From an uncultured Shinella sp. (lineage in GTDB: Bacteria > Pseudomonadota > Alphaproteobacteria > Rhizobiales > Rhizobiaceae), in assembly GCF_946479415.1 (NCBI RefSeq), contig NZ_CAMLFY010000003.1:1-64000 (forward strand): a stretch of DNA of 64,000 nucleotides. Direction: 5' to 3'. Positions 54,765-63,590 of this stretch are shown in pieces. The notes beneath the pieces were generated by a model. That model was not told where the DNA came from. It saw only the letters and a list, made by a program, of their open reading frames with translations, and did no database searches. Numbering within the stretch: the stretch's first letter is position 1; every line of letters starts with the position of its first letter. The translations under genes and the position numbers were made by a program.

Positions 54765-54786
54765 GGCGAGGCGGCGAAGGGGACGA

Positions 54787-55164
54787 ATGATGAAACCGCT
54801 TTCGACACTTGCCATCTTCCTCTGTTTTGCCGCCCCGGCTTTTGCGGAGGGTGACGCGGTGGCCGGCAAGGCGGTGTTCAAGAAATGCGCGCCCTGCCAT
54901 TCGACGGAACAGGTCAACCGCGTCGGGCCGACACTGTCGGGCATCATTGGGCGGCCTGTCGCGACGATCGAGGACTATAACTATTCCCCGGCCATGCGGG
55001 CCTTCGGCGAAGATGGCAAGGTGTGGAGCGAGGCGCAGATCGCCGAATATCTGATGTCGCCCAAGGCCATGGTGCCGGGCACGCGCATGACCTTTGCGGG
55101 CCTCAAGAAGATCGAGGATATCGCCAACCTCATCGCCTATCTCAAGGCGCCGGCCGGCTACTGA
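54787..55164 (+). CDS. Class I c-type cytochrome
   Basis: The 125-residue product has a signal peptide (residues 1-20, ending in AAPAFA), the heme site CAPCH (Cys34, Cys37, His38) and the distal methionine in PGTRMTF (Met101). The GKAVFKKCAPCHSTEQ and ANLIAYLKAPAG helices are those of mitochondrial-type cytochrome c/c2. It is a soluble periplasmic electron carrier, probably to an oxidase. It follows tdk by 22 bases and may share its transcript. AAGGGG lies before the first of two ATGs. Confidence 0.9.
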   Translation: MMKPLSTLAIFLCFAAPAFAEGDAVAGKAVFKKCAPCHSTEQVNRVGPTLSGIIGRPVATIEDYNYSPAMRAFGEDGKVWSEAQIAEYLMSPKAMVPGTRMTFAGLKKIEDIANLIAYLKAPAGY

Positions 55165-55327
55165 CAGTCGGCAGAAAATTTGGCGCCGCCATCTTGCGGT
55201 GCGCCCGTCGTGTCACACATGTTCTCGCGGGGCAGGTTCCTATCTGTCTGAATTCGTATAGTGTTGCCGCGATGGAATAAATCGGGCGACGAAGACGTCT
55301 GCCGTGGAGAACGTAAGGGGACAAGGC

Positions 55328-56416
55328 ATGGCCACACTTCAGAACTTCGACGCGGAAATCGAAAAGACCCGCAGCGTCGTCAACCAGATGCGCAGCAAGA
55401 TGGAACAGTCGAGCACCGTTCTCGACCAGTTCGCCAAGGCGGACACCAAGCTTGGCGACGTCAATTTCGATATCGAGAACGCCCGTATCTCCGACGTCAT
55501 CAACCAGCAGAAGGTGATGGAAGGCAATATCGCCGATCTCATCATCGGTCTTGAGGATGCGACGAACATCTTCGGCACCGAATTCGAAAGTATGAAGAGC
55601 TATACGGGCTATGAAAAGTTCATCGGCATCTTCTCCAAGCAAAAGATGCAGCGCATGCGCACCGATCGCGTGCGCAATATGTCGCTGGCCGGCAATCTTC
55701 AGGAGCTACTCTCCAAGTCCGATACGATCGTCGGCATCCTGAAGGAGCAGAAGTCGATCCTCGACCAGCGCTACAAGACCTCGGAAGCCAGCCTCGTGCA
55801 GGTGATCGAGCGCCGCAAGGGCACGATGACGAATCTGGAAGCGACCCAGAAGCGCATCGAGGAACTGAACCCGCTGCTGATGGATCTCGAAAACCGCATC
55901 GCCGCCTCGACGGACCAGAAGAGCCGCACGGAGCTCGAAGGTGAGCGCTCGGCGCTGGCGACCGAATACAACATGATGCAGGCGAAGGAGCAGGAGCTTC
56001 TGGCCGAAAGCCAGACGCTGGAACGCTATACCTCGATGTTCCAGACCTTCGTGGATTCGCTCAACAACCAGATCGCCGCGCAGAACACGCTGATCAACAA
56101 GCTGACCATCGATACCGAGCAGCGCATCGTGCTCTACAAGGCGCTGGAAGATTCGTTGAAAACGGCCGCCCAGCAGGACGTGGCGCACAAGATCAATACG
56201 CTCGGCAGCCAGGTCGATACGGCGGCGGAAGAGACCATGGCCGGCATCGGCTCGGCCTCGCAGCGCCATATCGGCGATCTCCTCGAAATGCACGAGAAGA
56301 ACATGCTGGCGACACAGGACATCCAGCGCCGCAAGAAACTCGCCGACGACGCCTTTGCGCGGCGCTTCCAAGCCGTGATGGACAAGCACAACACCGCGAA
56401 CTACGTGAAGCAGTGA
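55328..56416 (+). CDS. Long coiled-coil protein, possibly TelA-like (first gene of the unexplained cluster)
   Basis: The 362-residue product has no signal peptide or membrane segment and is almost wholly helical. It carries several heptad-rich stretches, for example EATQKRIEELNPLLMDLENRI and ALATEYNMMQAKEQELLAES. The order of segments, with a late QIAAQNTLINKLTIDTEQRIVLYKALEDSL block and a final helix pair, recalls the TelA family of tellurite/toxic-anion resistance, but similarity is only by pattern and I hold it loosely. AAGGGG precedes the ATG. It begins a rightward cluster with a protein of unknown fold, an AAA+ ATPase, DUF6638 and DUF2333 proteins, and may be a scaffold or substrate of the ATPase. 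Confidence 0.75.
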   Translation: MATLQNFDAEIEKTRSVVNQMRSKMEQSSTVLDQFAKADTKLGDVNFDIENARISDVINQQKVMEGNIADLIIGLEDATNIFGTEFESMKSYTGYEKFIGIFSKQKMQRMRTDRVRNMSLAGNLQELLSKSDTIVGILKEQKSILDQRYKTSEASLVQVIERRKGTMTNLEATQKRIEELNPLLMDLENRIAASTDQKSRTELEGERSALATEYNMMQAKEQELLAESQTLERYTSMFQTFVDSLNNQIAAQNTLINKLTIDTEQRIVLYKALEDSLKTAAQQDVAHKINTLGSQVDTAAEETMAGIGSASQRHIGDLLEMHEKNMLATQDIQRRKKLADDAFARRFQAVMDKHNTANYVKQ

Positions 56417-56434
56417 TGGTCCATGAGAAGGCCC

Positions 56435-56570
56435 TCTCTGCCTGCCGGCATCTCCCCCACAAGGGGGGAGAAAGGTTAGAAGCGGACTCTTCCCGAGAGA
56501 TTTCCCGCCGAGATGGCCGCGCGCTCAAGCCCCTCCCCCTTGTGGGGAGGGGTTGGGGAGGGGTATTTCC
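56435..56570. repeat. GC-rich intergenic repeat with two palindromes (RIME-like)
   Basis: TCTCCCCC pairs with GGGGGGAGA (56451-56471) and CCCCTCCCC with GGGGAGGGG (56530-56552), the latter repeated partly as GGTTGGGGAGGGG. Sequences of this kind (CTGCCGGCATCTCCCCC..., CCTCCCCTTGTGGGGAGGGG) are dispersed between genes in many Rhizobiaceae genomes. I cannot confirm other copies here. It lies between the first two genes of the cluster. Confidence 0.65.
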
Positions 56571-56600
56571 GGCACGCCATGACAGTGGGGGGGACTCCCG

Positions 56601-57749
56601 ATGAACGCCCCGGCCGACAGCGCCGTCGCGCAATATTTCTCGACCATCCGCGCCGCGCTGGGTGGTCTTGAAATCTTTCTCGGTGACCGCAATTCCCCGC
56701 TCTACCGCAATTCCGTGGTGGGCGAGGTCGTCATGCCCTATCTCGCCCGGCTGAAAGCTTCCTTCGCCTGCTGGGAGAACCGGATCGGCTTCGTCCAGCA
56801 GTTCCGCGTCTCGCGCGCCGAAAGCGGCTTTCCGATCTTCCAGAACGTGCTGGAGCTGGAAAACGACCGGCAGAGTGCGGAAAAGCGCCTTGCCGCCATG
56901 CCCAATGCCGACCAGTTGCGCGGCGAGATGGCGGATTTCATTCTGCGCCAGAAGGCCTTTCCGGGCGATCTCCAGGCCCGCATGGCCGAGCGGCTTTATC
57001 TCGAGCAGATCGGCAAGGGCGATATCTTCTCGCCCTTCGTGCTGCCGGAGACGATCCGCGTCGCGGTCAATCCGAAGACCATGCGGCCCTATTACATCGT
57101 CTGCTGGGGCGCCTTCGATGGCACCGCGACCTTGCCGATGATCTACATGGCGACCATCGAGGATTCGAGCGACAATGTCGTGAAGATGCTGGTGGGGCAG
57201 GATGGCAAGCTCAATCCGGAGGTGGACATTCCGCTGCCGGTCGGTGGCCTGCTCAATCCGGAACTGGCCAGCCGCTTCGACGATTTCACGCTGAAGAACA
57301 GCACCTATTCGCTGACGCCGGTGACGATCGCCACCAATCTCGACAAGGATTTTCCGACACTGCATCCCAAGCAGTTGCGGCGCATCGTGCTCGGCCCGTT
57401 CTATTCGGCCGGCATTACCGAGAACAACGAACGCGTCAACGACATCCTCTCCAAGGTGCGCAAGCCGGAAAACGCCTGGCTGCTCACCTGGACGGTGCAG
57501 GAGGTCTTCTCCAAGGCCGAGCGCCCGGCGCAGAAGGGCTTTTGGAGCTCGACGCCCGCGCAGGAAGAATTCCACATCGAGACGGATGATCTCGAAGCCA
57601 CCCGCATGGGCGTCAGCGCCTATGAGAAACATGCGCTCGTGCCGCATGACGCCTATCAGGCGCTCTACGCCGCCGGCGAGACGCAGGGCATTTTCGGCGC
57701 CTACAAGGTGCATGTCATCTCGGGAAACCAGGTCATCAGCGAGGGCTAG
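56601..57749 (+). CDS. Conserved-looking protein of unknown function (second gene of the cluster)
   Basis: The 382-residue product has no signal peptide, membrane segment or motif that I recognise. It is mixed alpha/beta, with a helical N-terminal half (VVGEVVMPYLARLKASFACWENRIGFVQQF, then LEQIGKGDIFSPFVLPETIRVAV) and a beta-rich C-terminal half (FDGTATLPMIYMATIEDSSDNVVKMLVG, EEFHIETDDLEATRMGVSAYEKHALVPHDAY). Codon use is that of the GC-rich host. It ends only 3 bases before the AT-rich membrane-protein gene and so belongs to one transcript with it. Function unknown; probably a partner of the AAA+ ATPase. Confidence 0.72.
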   Translation: MNAPADSAVAQYFSTIRAALGGLEIFLGDRNSPLYRNSVVGEVVMPYLARLKASFACWENRIGFVQQFRVSRAESGFPIFQNVLELENDRQSAEKRLAAMPNADQLRGEMADFILRQKAFPGDLQARMAERLYLEQIGKGDIFSPFVLPETIRVAVNPKTMRPYYIVCWGAFDGTATLPMIYMATIEDSSDNVVKMLVGQDGKLNPEVDIPLPVGGLLNPELASRFDDFTLKNSTYSLTPVTIATNLDKDFPTLHPKQLRRIVLGPFYSAGITENNERVNDILSKVRKPENAWLLTWTVQEVFSKAERPAQKGFWSSTPAQEEFHIETDDLEATRMGVSAYEKHALVPHDAYQALYAAGETQGIFGAYKVHVISGNQVISEG

Positions 57750-57752
57750 AAT

Positions 57753-58469
57753 TTGCAGAGGTTCGAGATTTTTAAATCTTGGCTGCTTACGGCTTTTGCG
57801 TTTCCAGCAGCGCTTCAGATTCTTGAATCTGTAAATCCAAAGATGAGTTTCGGGCCTCTTCTGGAAAGAATTATTCTAAATTTTCATGTCGTATCAATCG
57901 CATTTTGGGCGATGATTTCCAATTTTTCTCATATTAATCTGTCTGGAATTGAGGGGATTCTCACGTTTTATCTGATACTGATTGCTGTTTGTGTGCGGTC
58001 TATCTTTTCAAGGGTGGATGGTGTGGGGTCTTTTTATGAATTTTTGATAGAATCGTTTAGTCTATCTATGATTTTTGTTGCATTTACTGCTTCGAGATTT
58101 GATAGTTATATTTCAATTTTTGTAAATTTTTTCATTTTTTTTGGTGTTTTTTTGTGGGCGTCTCTTGATGGCCGTTTTGAGAGTGGCAACGCAAAGAGTG
58201 CATTGCTCATGATAGTTGGATGCCTTTTTTTATTATATTTTGTTGGGAATTTTTTGCCTGGCATTTATAAAGTAAGTGGGAATTCATATTTTCTTCCATT
58301 GATGGGCGTATTGGGGGCCGTAGTAGGGATTGTTAATAAGTCTATAGGTGTCTCTAAATTATTTTTTACTCGGATAGTTGTTTTCGCATTTGGGATATTT
58401 GCGATTGACGGTATGGTTTCGGTGGTAGTTCCGGCGATAGATAATTTTTTGTTGAGGGCGGGGGCATGA
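57753..58469 (+). CDS. AT-rich polytopic membrane protein of unknown function
   Basis: The 238-residue product starts at TTG with GAGGG upstream, 3 bases after the previous stop, and its own stop overlaps the AAA+ start (ATGA). It has about seven hydrophobic segments, including FGPLLERIILNFHVVSIAFWAM, GILTFYLILIAVCV and YISIFVNFFIFFGVFLWASL, and few charged residues. Its base composition is extreme for the region: bases 58081-58140 hold 12 G+C in 60, while the flanking genes are strongly GC-rich. This points to horizontal gain of a gene that is nevertheless stitched tightly into the operon. It could anchor the ATPase or be an immunity-like or toxin-like membrane protein; no family recognised. 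Confidence 0.75.
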   Translation: MQRFEIFKSWLLTAFAFPAALQILESVNPKMSFGPLLERIILNFHVVSIAFWAMISNFSHINLSGIEGILTFYLILIAVCVRSIFSRVDGVGSFYEFLIESFSLSMIFVAFTASRFDSYISIFVNFFIFFGVFLWASLDGRFESGNAKSALLMIVGCLFLLYFVGNFLPGIYKVSGNSYFLPLMGVLGAVVGIVNKSIGVSKLFFTRIVVFAFGIFAIDGMVSVVVPAIDNFLLRAGA

Positions 58470-60373
58470 ATTCTTCAGCGCTAACGACGATCCACGAAGA
58501 CGACATCGCCAAGCATCAGGCGGCGGCGCAGAGCCTCGTCACCAAAACAGTCATTCTCGAAAGCGAGGATGGCAAGAGCGGAACGACGCTGGCGGGCACC
58601 GGCCGTCGCTTCGTCTCGACGGTTTCGACCGCCGGCACGAGGCGTACGCGCGAGGTGGAGCTGGCAAAGACCATCCAGTCCGTGCATACGGCCGATCCGC
58701 TTCTGACGCCGCAGCAGCATGCCGTGCTGTTTCGCTCGCGTCGCGGGCTGCAGGTGGCGCTGGCAGTCTCCGATGTTTTTTCCCGCCAGACCAATCTGGA
58801 AGGCCTGCAGGCGCGTAATCTCGCTTCGCCGCTCGCCGGCGACGAGGCCAACCAGTTCAAGGCGTTGCTTTCGGCCTCCGCCTATATCGCCGCCTTCACC
58901 TTCGCCGCCTATCTCGGCGCGAAGCTGCCGGGCGAGGGCGAGCCGGTGGAGGATGGGGGCGAGCCCGACTACCTCTTCGACACGCCGCAGGACGCGCTGA
59001 AGAGCATGGTCTCCGGCTTGGACCGTACACTGGCCGGCGCGCCCGACGATGCGGCGCTGGTGAGCCGCGCCCGCGCCTTCTCCCGCGTCGCCATCGAGGG
59101 GCTGATTTCCCGCCGTACGCGGTTCACCGGCCTTGCCGGTTTCGAGAACGCCCATATCCGCATTGAGCAGGACGATTTCACGCTCTCCGGCTTCGACGTC
59201 GCACCGGGCCAGAAGCGCAAGCCGCTGGTCATGACCTTCAAGAAGCCGGAAGAGATCATCGGCAACCACATCGCCAAATACCAGGCGATGAAGCTTGCCA
59301 AGATGCTGGTCGCCTATGATTTCGAGCGGCAGCTCAACCCCTTCGTCGAGCTTGGCGGCTTCCTCTTCACCTTCATCGGCGACGGCATGCCTGGCACCGG
59401 CAAGACGATCCTCATCCAGATGCTGGCTGGTCTCGTCAACGACTACTGCCAGATCGCCGGCTATGCCTTCCACTACGAGAATTTCGGCGTGGATCAGATT
59501 TCCTCTTACCAGGGAAAATCCGGCCAGAACTGCAAGGAATTCGTCAACAACGTCATCAATCCCAAGGCGATCGGCTTCGGCACGATCGACGACGTGGATC
59601 AGGTCGCCGCCAAGCGCTCCGACGACCGCGCCTCGGCCGGACAGCATGAAGTGACGGCGGTGCTGATGGAAAGCTTTGCCGGTGCCTCGACGGTGGTGCG
59701 CGGCAACTGCACCTTCGGCATGTTCTCCAACTATCCGGAAAATGTCGATGACGCGCTACGCCAGCGCGCCGGCGCCCGCTGGCTGGTGGACGGGCCGCAG
59801 ACTGAGGACGATTACATTGACATCTTCGCCATGCTGGTCGGCAAGAACCATGCGATCCCGCTCGGCGATCACAAGCTGTTTGCGGGCCAGGAGATCAAGC
59901 GCGCCGTATCGACCTCCTACGAGCAGCACGCCAAGCCGCAGGAGGATGGCCTGCTTGCCGTCTGGGAGCGCCAGGAGAAGGAGCACGGCGCGATCCAGTC
60001 GCTCGCCGATGTCGGCGCCTATCTGCACCGCATCAAGCTCGCCGAGCCGCGCTTCACCGGTCGCGCCATCAAGAACATTACCGATGCGATCAAAATGCGC
60101 GCCATGGACGTCGAGCTGCCGGACGACTGGTTCGCCAATGCCGGCGCCTTCATGCACAAGGGCTACGACGAGAAGAAGGCGATGATCGAGGAGCTGCGGG
60201 GGCCGATCTCGATGGAGATGGTGTTGCAGGAGATCAATCGCTACGCGGACTCGGAATTCCGCTACACCGACAAATCCGACGACGCCGCCGTCTCCGACAT
60301 CATCCGCCGCGAACGCCAGCGCGAGAAGGCGGTGCGGGAGATGGAGACAATGAAGGCCGAGGGGCGGTGGTAG
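58466..60373 (+). CDS. AAA+ ATPase (core of the unexplained cluster)
   Basis: The 635-residue product has an N-terminal helical region of about 290 residues and an AAA+ module. Walker A is GMPGTGKT (307-314), Walker B GFGTIDDVD (Asp375, Asp376), a sensor-1-like asparagine lies in FGMFSNYP (Asn422), and arginine-finger candidates lie in ALRQRAGAR (Arg432, 434, 438). A helical lid follows (FTGRAIKNITDAIKMRAMDVELPDDWF). A charged coiled tail ends the chain (RRERQREKAVREMETMKAEGRW). Its exact AAA+ clade is not clear; it is not FtsH, ClpX or MoxR by visible motifs. It probably remodels a complex formed by its neighbours. The start overlaps the AT-rich gene. Confidence 0.85.
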   Translation: MNSSALTTIHEDDIAKHQAAAQSLVTKTVILESEDGKSGTTLAGTGRRFVSTVSTAGTRRTREVELAKTIQSVHTADPLLTPQQHAVLFRSRRGLQVALAVSDVFSRQTNLEGLQARNLASPLAGDEANQFKALLSASAYIAAFTFAAYLGAKLPGEGEPVEDGGEPDYLFDTPQDALKSMVSGLDRTLAGAPDDAALVSRARAFSRVAIEGLISRRTRFTGLAGFENAHIRIEQDDFTLSGFDVAPGQKRKPLVMTFKKPEEIIGNHIAKYQAMKLAKMLVAYDFERQLNPFVELGGFLFTFIGDGMPGTGKTILIQMLAGLVNDYCQIAGYAFHYENFGVDQISSYQGKSGQNCKEFVNNVINPKAIGFGTIDDVDQVAAKRSDDRASAGQHEVTAVLMESFAGASTVVRGNCTFGMFSNYPENVDDALRQRAGARWLVDGPQTEDDYIDIFAMLVGKNHAIPLGDHKLFAGQEIKRAVSTSYEQHAKPQEDGLLAVWERQEKEHGAIQSLADVGAYLHRIKLAEPRFTGRAIKNITDAIKMRAMDVELPDDWFANAGAFMHKGYDEKKAMIEELRGPISMEMVLQEINRYADSEFRYTDKSDDAAVSDIIRRERQREKAVREMETMKAEGRW

Positions 60374-60409
60374 GATTGAAGAAAATTCGCTCTCCGCTAT
60401 AATCGCAAC

Positions 60410-60661
60410 ATGAAACATGTCGCCTACAGCAAAGCTGCTTCCCGCGTGCTGTTGAGGATGCCACGAAACGACGCGGCGCGTGTTCGTAGCAAGGTCGATC
60501 AATACGCGGCTGACCCAGCCGCGCTCGCAAACCAAGTCAAAAAATTGCAGGGACGACCAGGTTACAGGTTAAGAGTTGGAGATTGGCGCGTGATCTTCGA
60601 TGAAGATGACAGGGTCGTATTCATCGAGGAAATCGGTAGCCGCGGCAGCATTTATGATTAA
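60410..60661 (+). CDS. RelE/ParE-family toxin
   Basis: The 83-residue product (MKHVAYSKAASRVLLRMPRN) has the RelE fold: helical hairpin, then LQGRPGYRLRVGDWRVIFDEDDRVVFIEEIGSRGSIYD with the conserved LR.G.yRv.f pattern and terminal aromatic-acid pair. RelE-type toxins cut mRNA on the ribosome. It begins 36 bases after the AAA+ gene and precedes its XRE-type antitoxin by 9 bases, the reversed (HigBA-like) order. It interrupts the cluster before the DUF6638 gene. Confidence 0.87.
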   Translation: MKHVAYSKAASRVLLRMPRNDAARVRSKVDQYAADPAALANQVKKLQGRPGYRLRVGDWRVIFDEDDRVVFIEEIGSRGSIYD

Positions 60662-60670
60662 GGACCTGAA

Positions 60671-61078
60671 ATGGGACATTTGACGCAGTTCAAGTCGCCG
60701 AGCGGTGACGAAATGGTCGTTCTGTCGCGGGCCGAATATGACGCCCTCGTCGAGGCGGCGGAGATGCTTGCCGATGTGGCCGCTTACGACCGTGCCAAAG
60801 CCAGGATTGCGGCGGGTGAGGACGAAATGATTCCTGCCGAGTTCGTCTATCGTATGATGGACGGCGAAAGCCCGTTGCGCGTGTGGCGTGATTTTCGCAA
60901 CCTTTCCGCCAAGGACTTGGCAGCTCAGGTTGGCATCAGCACGGCCTATTTGTCGGAGATTGAGACCGGAAAGAAGGAGGGCAGCCTTTCCGTGCTTAAA
61001 GGCATTGCGAAAGCGCTCAACGTTGACCTCGACGACCTCCTCTGGGGTGAGGACAACAAGCTGCCGGTAAACGAATGA
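60671..61078 (+). CDS. XRE-family antitoxin with HTH domain
   Basis: The 135-residue product has a C-terminal helix-turn-helix (about 70-125, LSAKDLAAQVGISTAYLSEIETGKKEGSLSVLKGIAKALNV). Its N-terminal half (MVVLSRAEYDALVEAAEMLADVAAYDRAKARI) resembles the neutralising region of Phd-type antitoxins. So it should both bind the RelE-like toxin and repress the pair's promoter. It is co-transcribed with the toxin and ends 10 bases before the DUF6638 start. Confidence 0.87.
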   Translation: MGHLTQFKSPSGDEMVVLSRAEYDALVEAAEMLADVAAYDRAKARIAAGEDEMIPAEFVYRMMDGESPLRVWRDFRNLSAKDLAAQVGISTAYLSEIETGKKEGSLSVLKGIAKALNVDLDDLLWGEDNKLPVNE

Positions 61079-61088
61079 ATTGCCGCGC

Positions 61089-62390
61089 ATGAAACGTCTC
61101 CTCGAAGCCGAACTGATCTATGGCCGGCTGTTGCCGGTGGACGAGCCGCATCTGGTCGAGCGCTACAACAAGGCGCTCGACGGGTTTGGTATCAGGCGCA
61201 CGGCGCTTACCAGCTTCCGCATCGACATGACCGGCTTTTCGCCCGAGATCGCCGACGAGCTGGGCGACCGGGATTATCTCGATCCGAACCGCGTCAACCG
61301 CCGCTTCGTCATCATGACGCCGGAGCAGGTGAACCTGCCGGTGGTGCATACGAGCTTTTCCAACACCGCCGCGCTGATGCACGAGTTCTTCTCGGCCAAT
61401 GCGCGGGCGATCAACGCGATCACCATCCGTGACGCGCTCTATGGCGAGATCGAGGACTCCGTCTCCATCGTCAACGACATCGACGATCTGCTCTCGATCA
61501 ATGAGGTGCGCTTCAAGGTGCTGTCGGCCGAGGACATGCTCGGCAAGGCGGCGGAGCTGCGCGGTCTGGTCGACCGGCTGAAGACGGTGCCGAATGCCTG
61601 GTCCGATGATGCCATGCTGAACCGCATGGTGGATCTCGCCAAGCAGACGGGCGACATCAGGCAGAATGCGCTGGTGCCGGATCAGCTGGTCTTCCGCCAC
61701 GAGGCCTTCTGGGCAAACCATTTCGGCGGCGTCTATGTCTTTCTCGATGACAAGACGACGACCGTCATCTGCGATCCGAGCGTGCCGGGCTTCCGCCGCT
61801 CGCGGCCCTGGCAGGTCAGTTACATCGCGCTCGACGATCCCAAGCGCATCTTCGATTTCCTCGCCTCGACCAAGCGGCTGGAACTGCCGCGCGCCTCCTG
61901 GGTCGAGCCGTCGGGCCTCTTCCAGCACCGTGCCGAGATGACGGTGGTCAATCTCGTCAACCAGAGCGACCCGACCACGGATATCGAGAAGGCCGACCGG
62001 ATCTGGCTGCAGACCTGGATGCATCGCAATACCAATCTCGTCGCGCGCGATGGCACCTATCCCTTCCTGCAGGAGGCGATCCGTACGGTGGCGTCGACAG
62101 GCGAGATCAAGGTGGGGGAGGTCGCTCCCGACCGGCGCTTCCAGCTGGTGCGCGCAGCGCCCGATCATCCGGATCAATGGCTGGTCAACCGTCTGATTTC
62201 ACAGATGGTTCCCTATGACTTCGTCTCCCGCTTCGTCTTCGACAAGCAGGGTTTCTATGCGGCTTACGAGCACTACAGCGAAAAGTTCCGCGAATATGTT
62301 GTGGCGACGTTGACGCGAACCTATCTGCAAGACAAGGCTGCTTTCCGCAGGAAACTGTTCGGCATCAGAGAGGACGACGCCAATGCTTGA
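61089..62390 (+). CDS. DUF6638-like protein of unknown function (cluster gene)
   Basis: The 433-residue product (MKRLLEAELIYGRLLPVDEPHLVERYNKALDGFGI...) is cytoplasmic and mixed alpha/beta. It has recognisable stretches FRIDMTGFSPEIADELGD and VPDQLVFRHEAFWANHFGGVYVFLDDKTTTVICDP (middle), then WMHRNTNLVARDGTYPFLQEA and YEHYSEKFREYVVATLTRTYLQDKAAF at the end. I believe it belongs to the DUF6638 family, from memory of annotation only. An upstream TTG is possible but the ATG gives a cleaner start. It overlaps the DUF2333 gene by 8 bases, indicating translational coupling. Confidence 0.78.
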   Translation: MKRLLEAELIYGRLLPVDEPHLVERYNKALDGFGIRRTALTSFRIDMTGFSPEIADELGDRDYLDPNRVNRRFVIMTPEQVNLPVVHTSFSNTAALMHEFFSANARAINAITIRDALYGEIEDSVSIVNDIDDLLSINEVRFKVLSAEDMLGKAAELRGLVDRLKTVPNAWSDDAMLNRMVDLAKQTGDIRQNALVPDQLVFRHEAFWANHFGGVYVFLDDKTTTVICDPSVPGFRRSRPWQVSYIALDDPKRIFDFLASTKRLELPRASWVEPSGLFQHRAEMTVVNLVNQSDPTTDIEKADRIWLQTWMHRNTNLVARDGTYPFLQEAIRTVASTGEIKVGEVAPDRRFQLVRAAPDHPDQWLVNRLISQMVPYDFVSRFVFDKQGFYAAYEHYSEKFREYVVATLTRTYLQDKAAFRRKLFGIREDDANA

Positions 62391-63534
62391 CCCGATCGTC
62401 GCGTTTTTCCAACGCATCTTCGCGGCCATCGGCCGGGGCATCGGCCTCGTGATCGCCTGGATCCTTTGGCCGTTCATCACGGCGACGAACTGGTACAAGG
62501 CCCGCAGCTGGATCATCAAAGGGCCGATCGGCATCGGCCTTCTGCTGCTCTTCGGCTTCTATGCCTATTTCATCTGGCAGACGCAGGTCTGGAGCGGCTT
62601 CAATCCAGATTACGTGAACAGCTACAATCTTGCCCAGCGCAAGCAGGATGCGGGCGTTACCACGTCCGGCGCCGCCGCAACCACGCCGGCGGCAGGCGAA
62701 GTGGCGGAGCCGGAGCCCAAAACCTGCGTGCGCTCGGCGATCGTTGACGTGACGGCTGATCTCATCGATTACAACGTCAATCAGAACGCCTGGATCTCCT
62801 CCATGCTGCTCTACAAGCTCGGCCTCTTCGGGCTGGACTGGGAAGACACGCCCTGGATGGACAACAAGGCCGCCTTCCAGCGCGGCGTGAACCAGACGAT
62901 CCGCCGCACTGCCGTGGAGCTCGTCGATGCGCTCGGCCGCGTGCGCGGCACCTCCGGCATCAATGCCGACCTGCAGCGCGCCCGCGGCAACATGCAGTTC
63001 GATGAGGAAACTTGGTATTTCGGCTCGGATTCGCTGCTGCCGAAGACGCCGACGCCGAACTACTATCGCACCGCGATGGCGGACCTGCGCAAGTTCAACA
63101 CCGCGCTCGAATCCTGCGAGGCGATCTTCGACGGCCGCTCGGACAACCTGATCGAATTCCTCGACCGTATCTCCAATGATATCGGCTCCACCTCGGCCAT
63201 CATCCGTGAGCGTTCGGAGTTCCACAATGGCGGCTGGTTCGATACGCGGGCGGATGATCGCTTCTGGTTCGCCTATGGCCAGCTCTATGGCTATTACGGC
63301 ATCCTGTCCGCTGCCGGCGCGGATTTCGACGCTGTCATCAAGGCGCGTGGCATCGAGCCGCTGTGGACGGAAAGCATCAAGCAGCTGCGTTCGGCGCTGA
63401 AAATCCAGCCGGCGATCATCTCGAATGGTCGCGAAGATGGCTGGATCATGCCGACGCATCTGGCCACGATGGGCTTCTATATCCTGCGTGTGCGCTCCAA
63501 TCTCGTGGAAATGCGCGACGTGTTGGCGCGCTGA
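62383..63534 (+). CDS. DUF2333 family membrane-anchored protein (last cluster gene)
   Basis: The 383-residue product has two hydrophobic N-terminal segments (about residues 13-33 and 46-66, [18 protein letters not shown] and [21 protein letters not shown]). A large domain that should be periplasmic follows: [48 protein letters not shown] (about 125-172), then [27 protein letters not shown] and [20 protein letters not shown]. These match the DUF2333 family (COG5345), whose function is unknown. It would anchor the complex to the inner membrane. A clear terminator follows. Confidence 0.85.
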   Translation: MLDPIVAFFQRIFAAIGRGIGLVIAWILWPFITATNWYKARSWIIKGPIGIGLLLLFGFYAYFIWQTQVWSGFNPDYVNSYNLAQRKQDAGVTTSGAAATTPAAGEVAEPEPKTCVRSAIVDVTADLIDYNVNQNAWISSMLLYKLGLFGLDWEDTPWMDNKAAFQRGVNQTIRRTAVELVDALGRVRGTSGINADLQRARGNMQFDEETWYFGSDSLLPKTPTPNYYRTAMADLRKFNTALESCEAIFDGRSDNLIEFLDRISNDIGSTSAIIRERSEFHNGGWFDTRADDRFWFAYGQLYGYYGILSAAGADFDAVIKARGIEPLWTESIKQLRSALKIQPAIISNGREDGWIMPTHLATMGFYILRVRSNLVEMRDVLAR

Positions 63535-63552
63535 TCCCGCAGTAATTTCAAG

Positions 63553-63590
63553 GCGGCGCGTGTCTTCGGATGCGCGCCGTTTTCGTTTCG
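63553..63590 (+). terminator. Terminator of the unexplained cluster
   Basis: GGCGCG pairs with CGCGCC and is extended through two G-U pairs to a TTCG tetraloop; TTTTCGTTT follows. It lies 18 bases after the DUF2333 stop. Confidence 0.85.

Noticed and set aside
55328..63534. Prophage or type VI/phage-tail-like origin of the unexplained cluster
   Set aside because: No integrase, capsid, tail, lysis or attachment-site features; most genes have host-like composition and the cluster ends at fhs.
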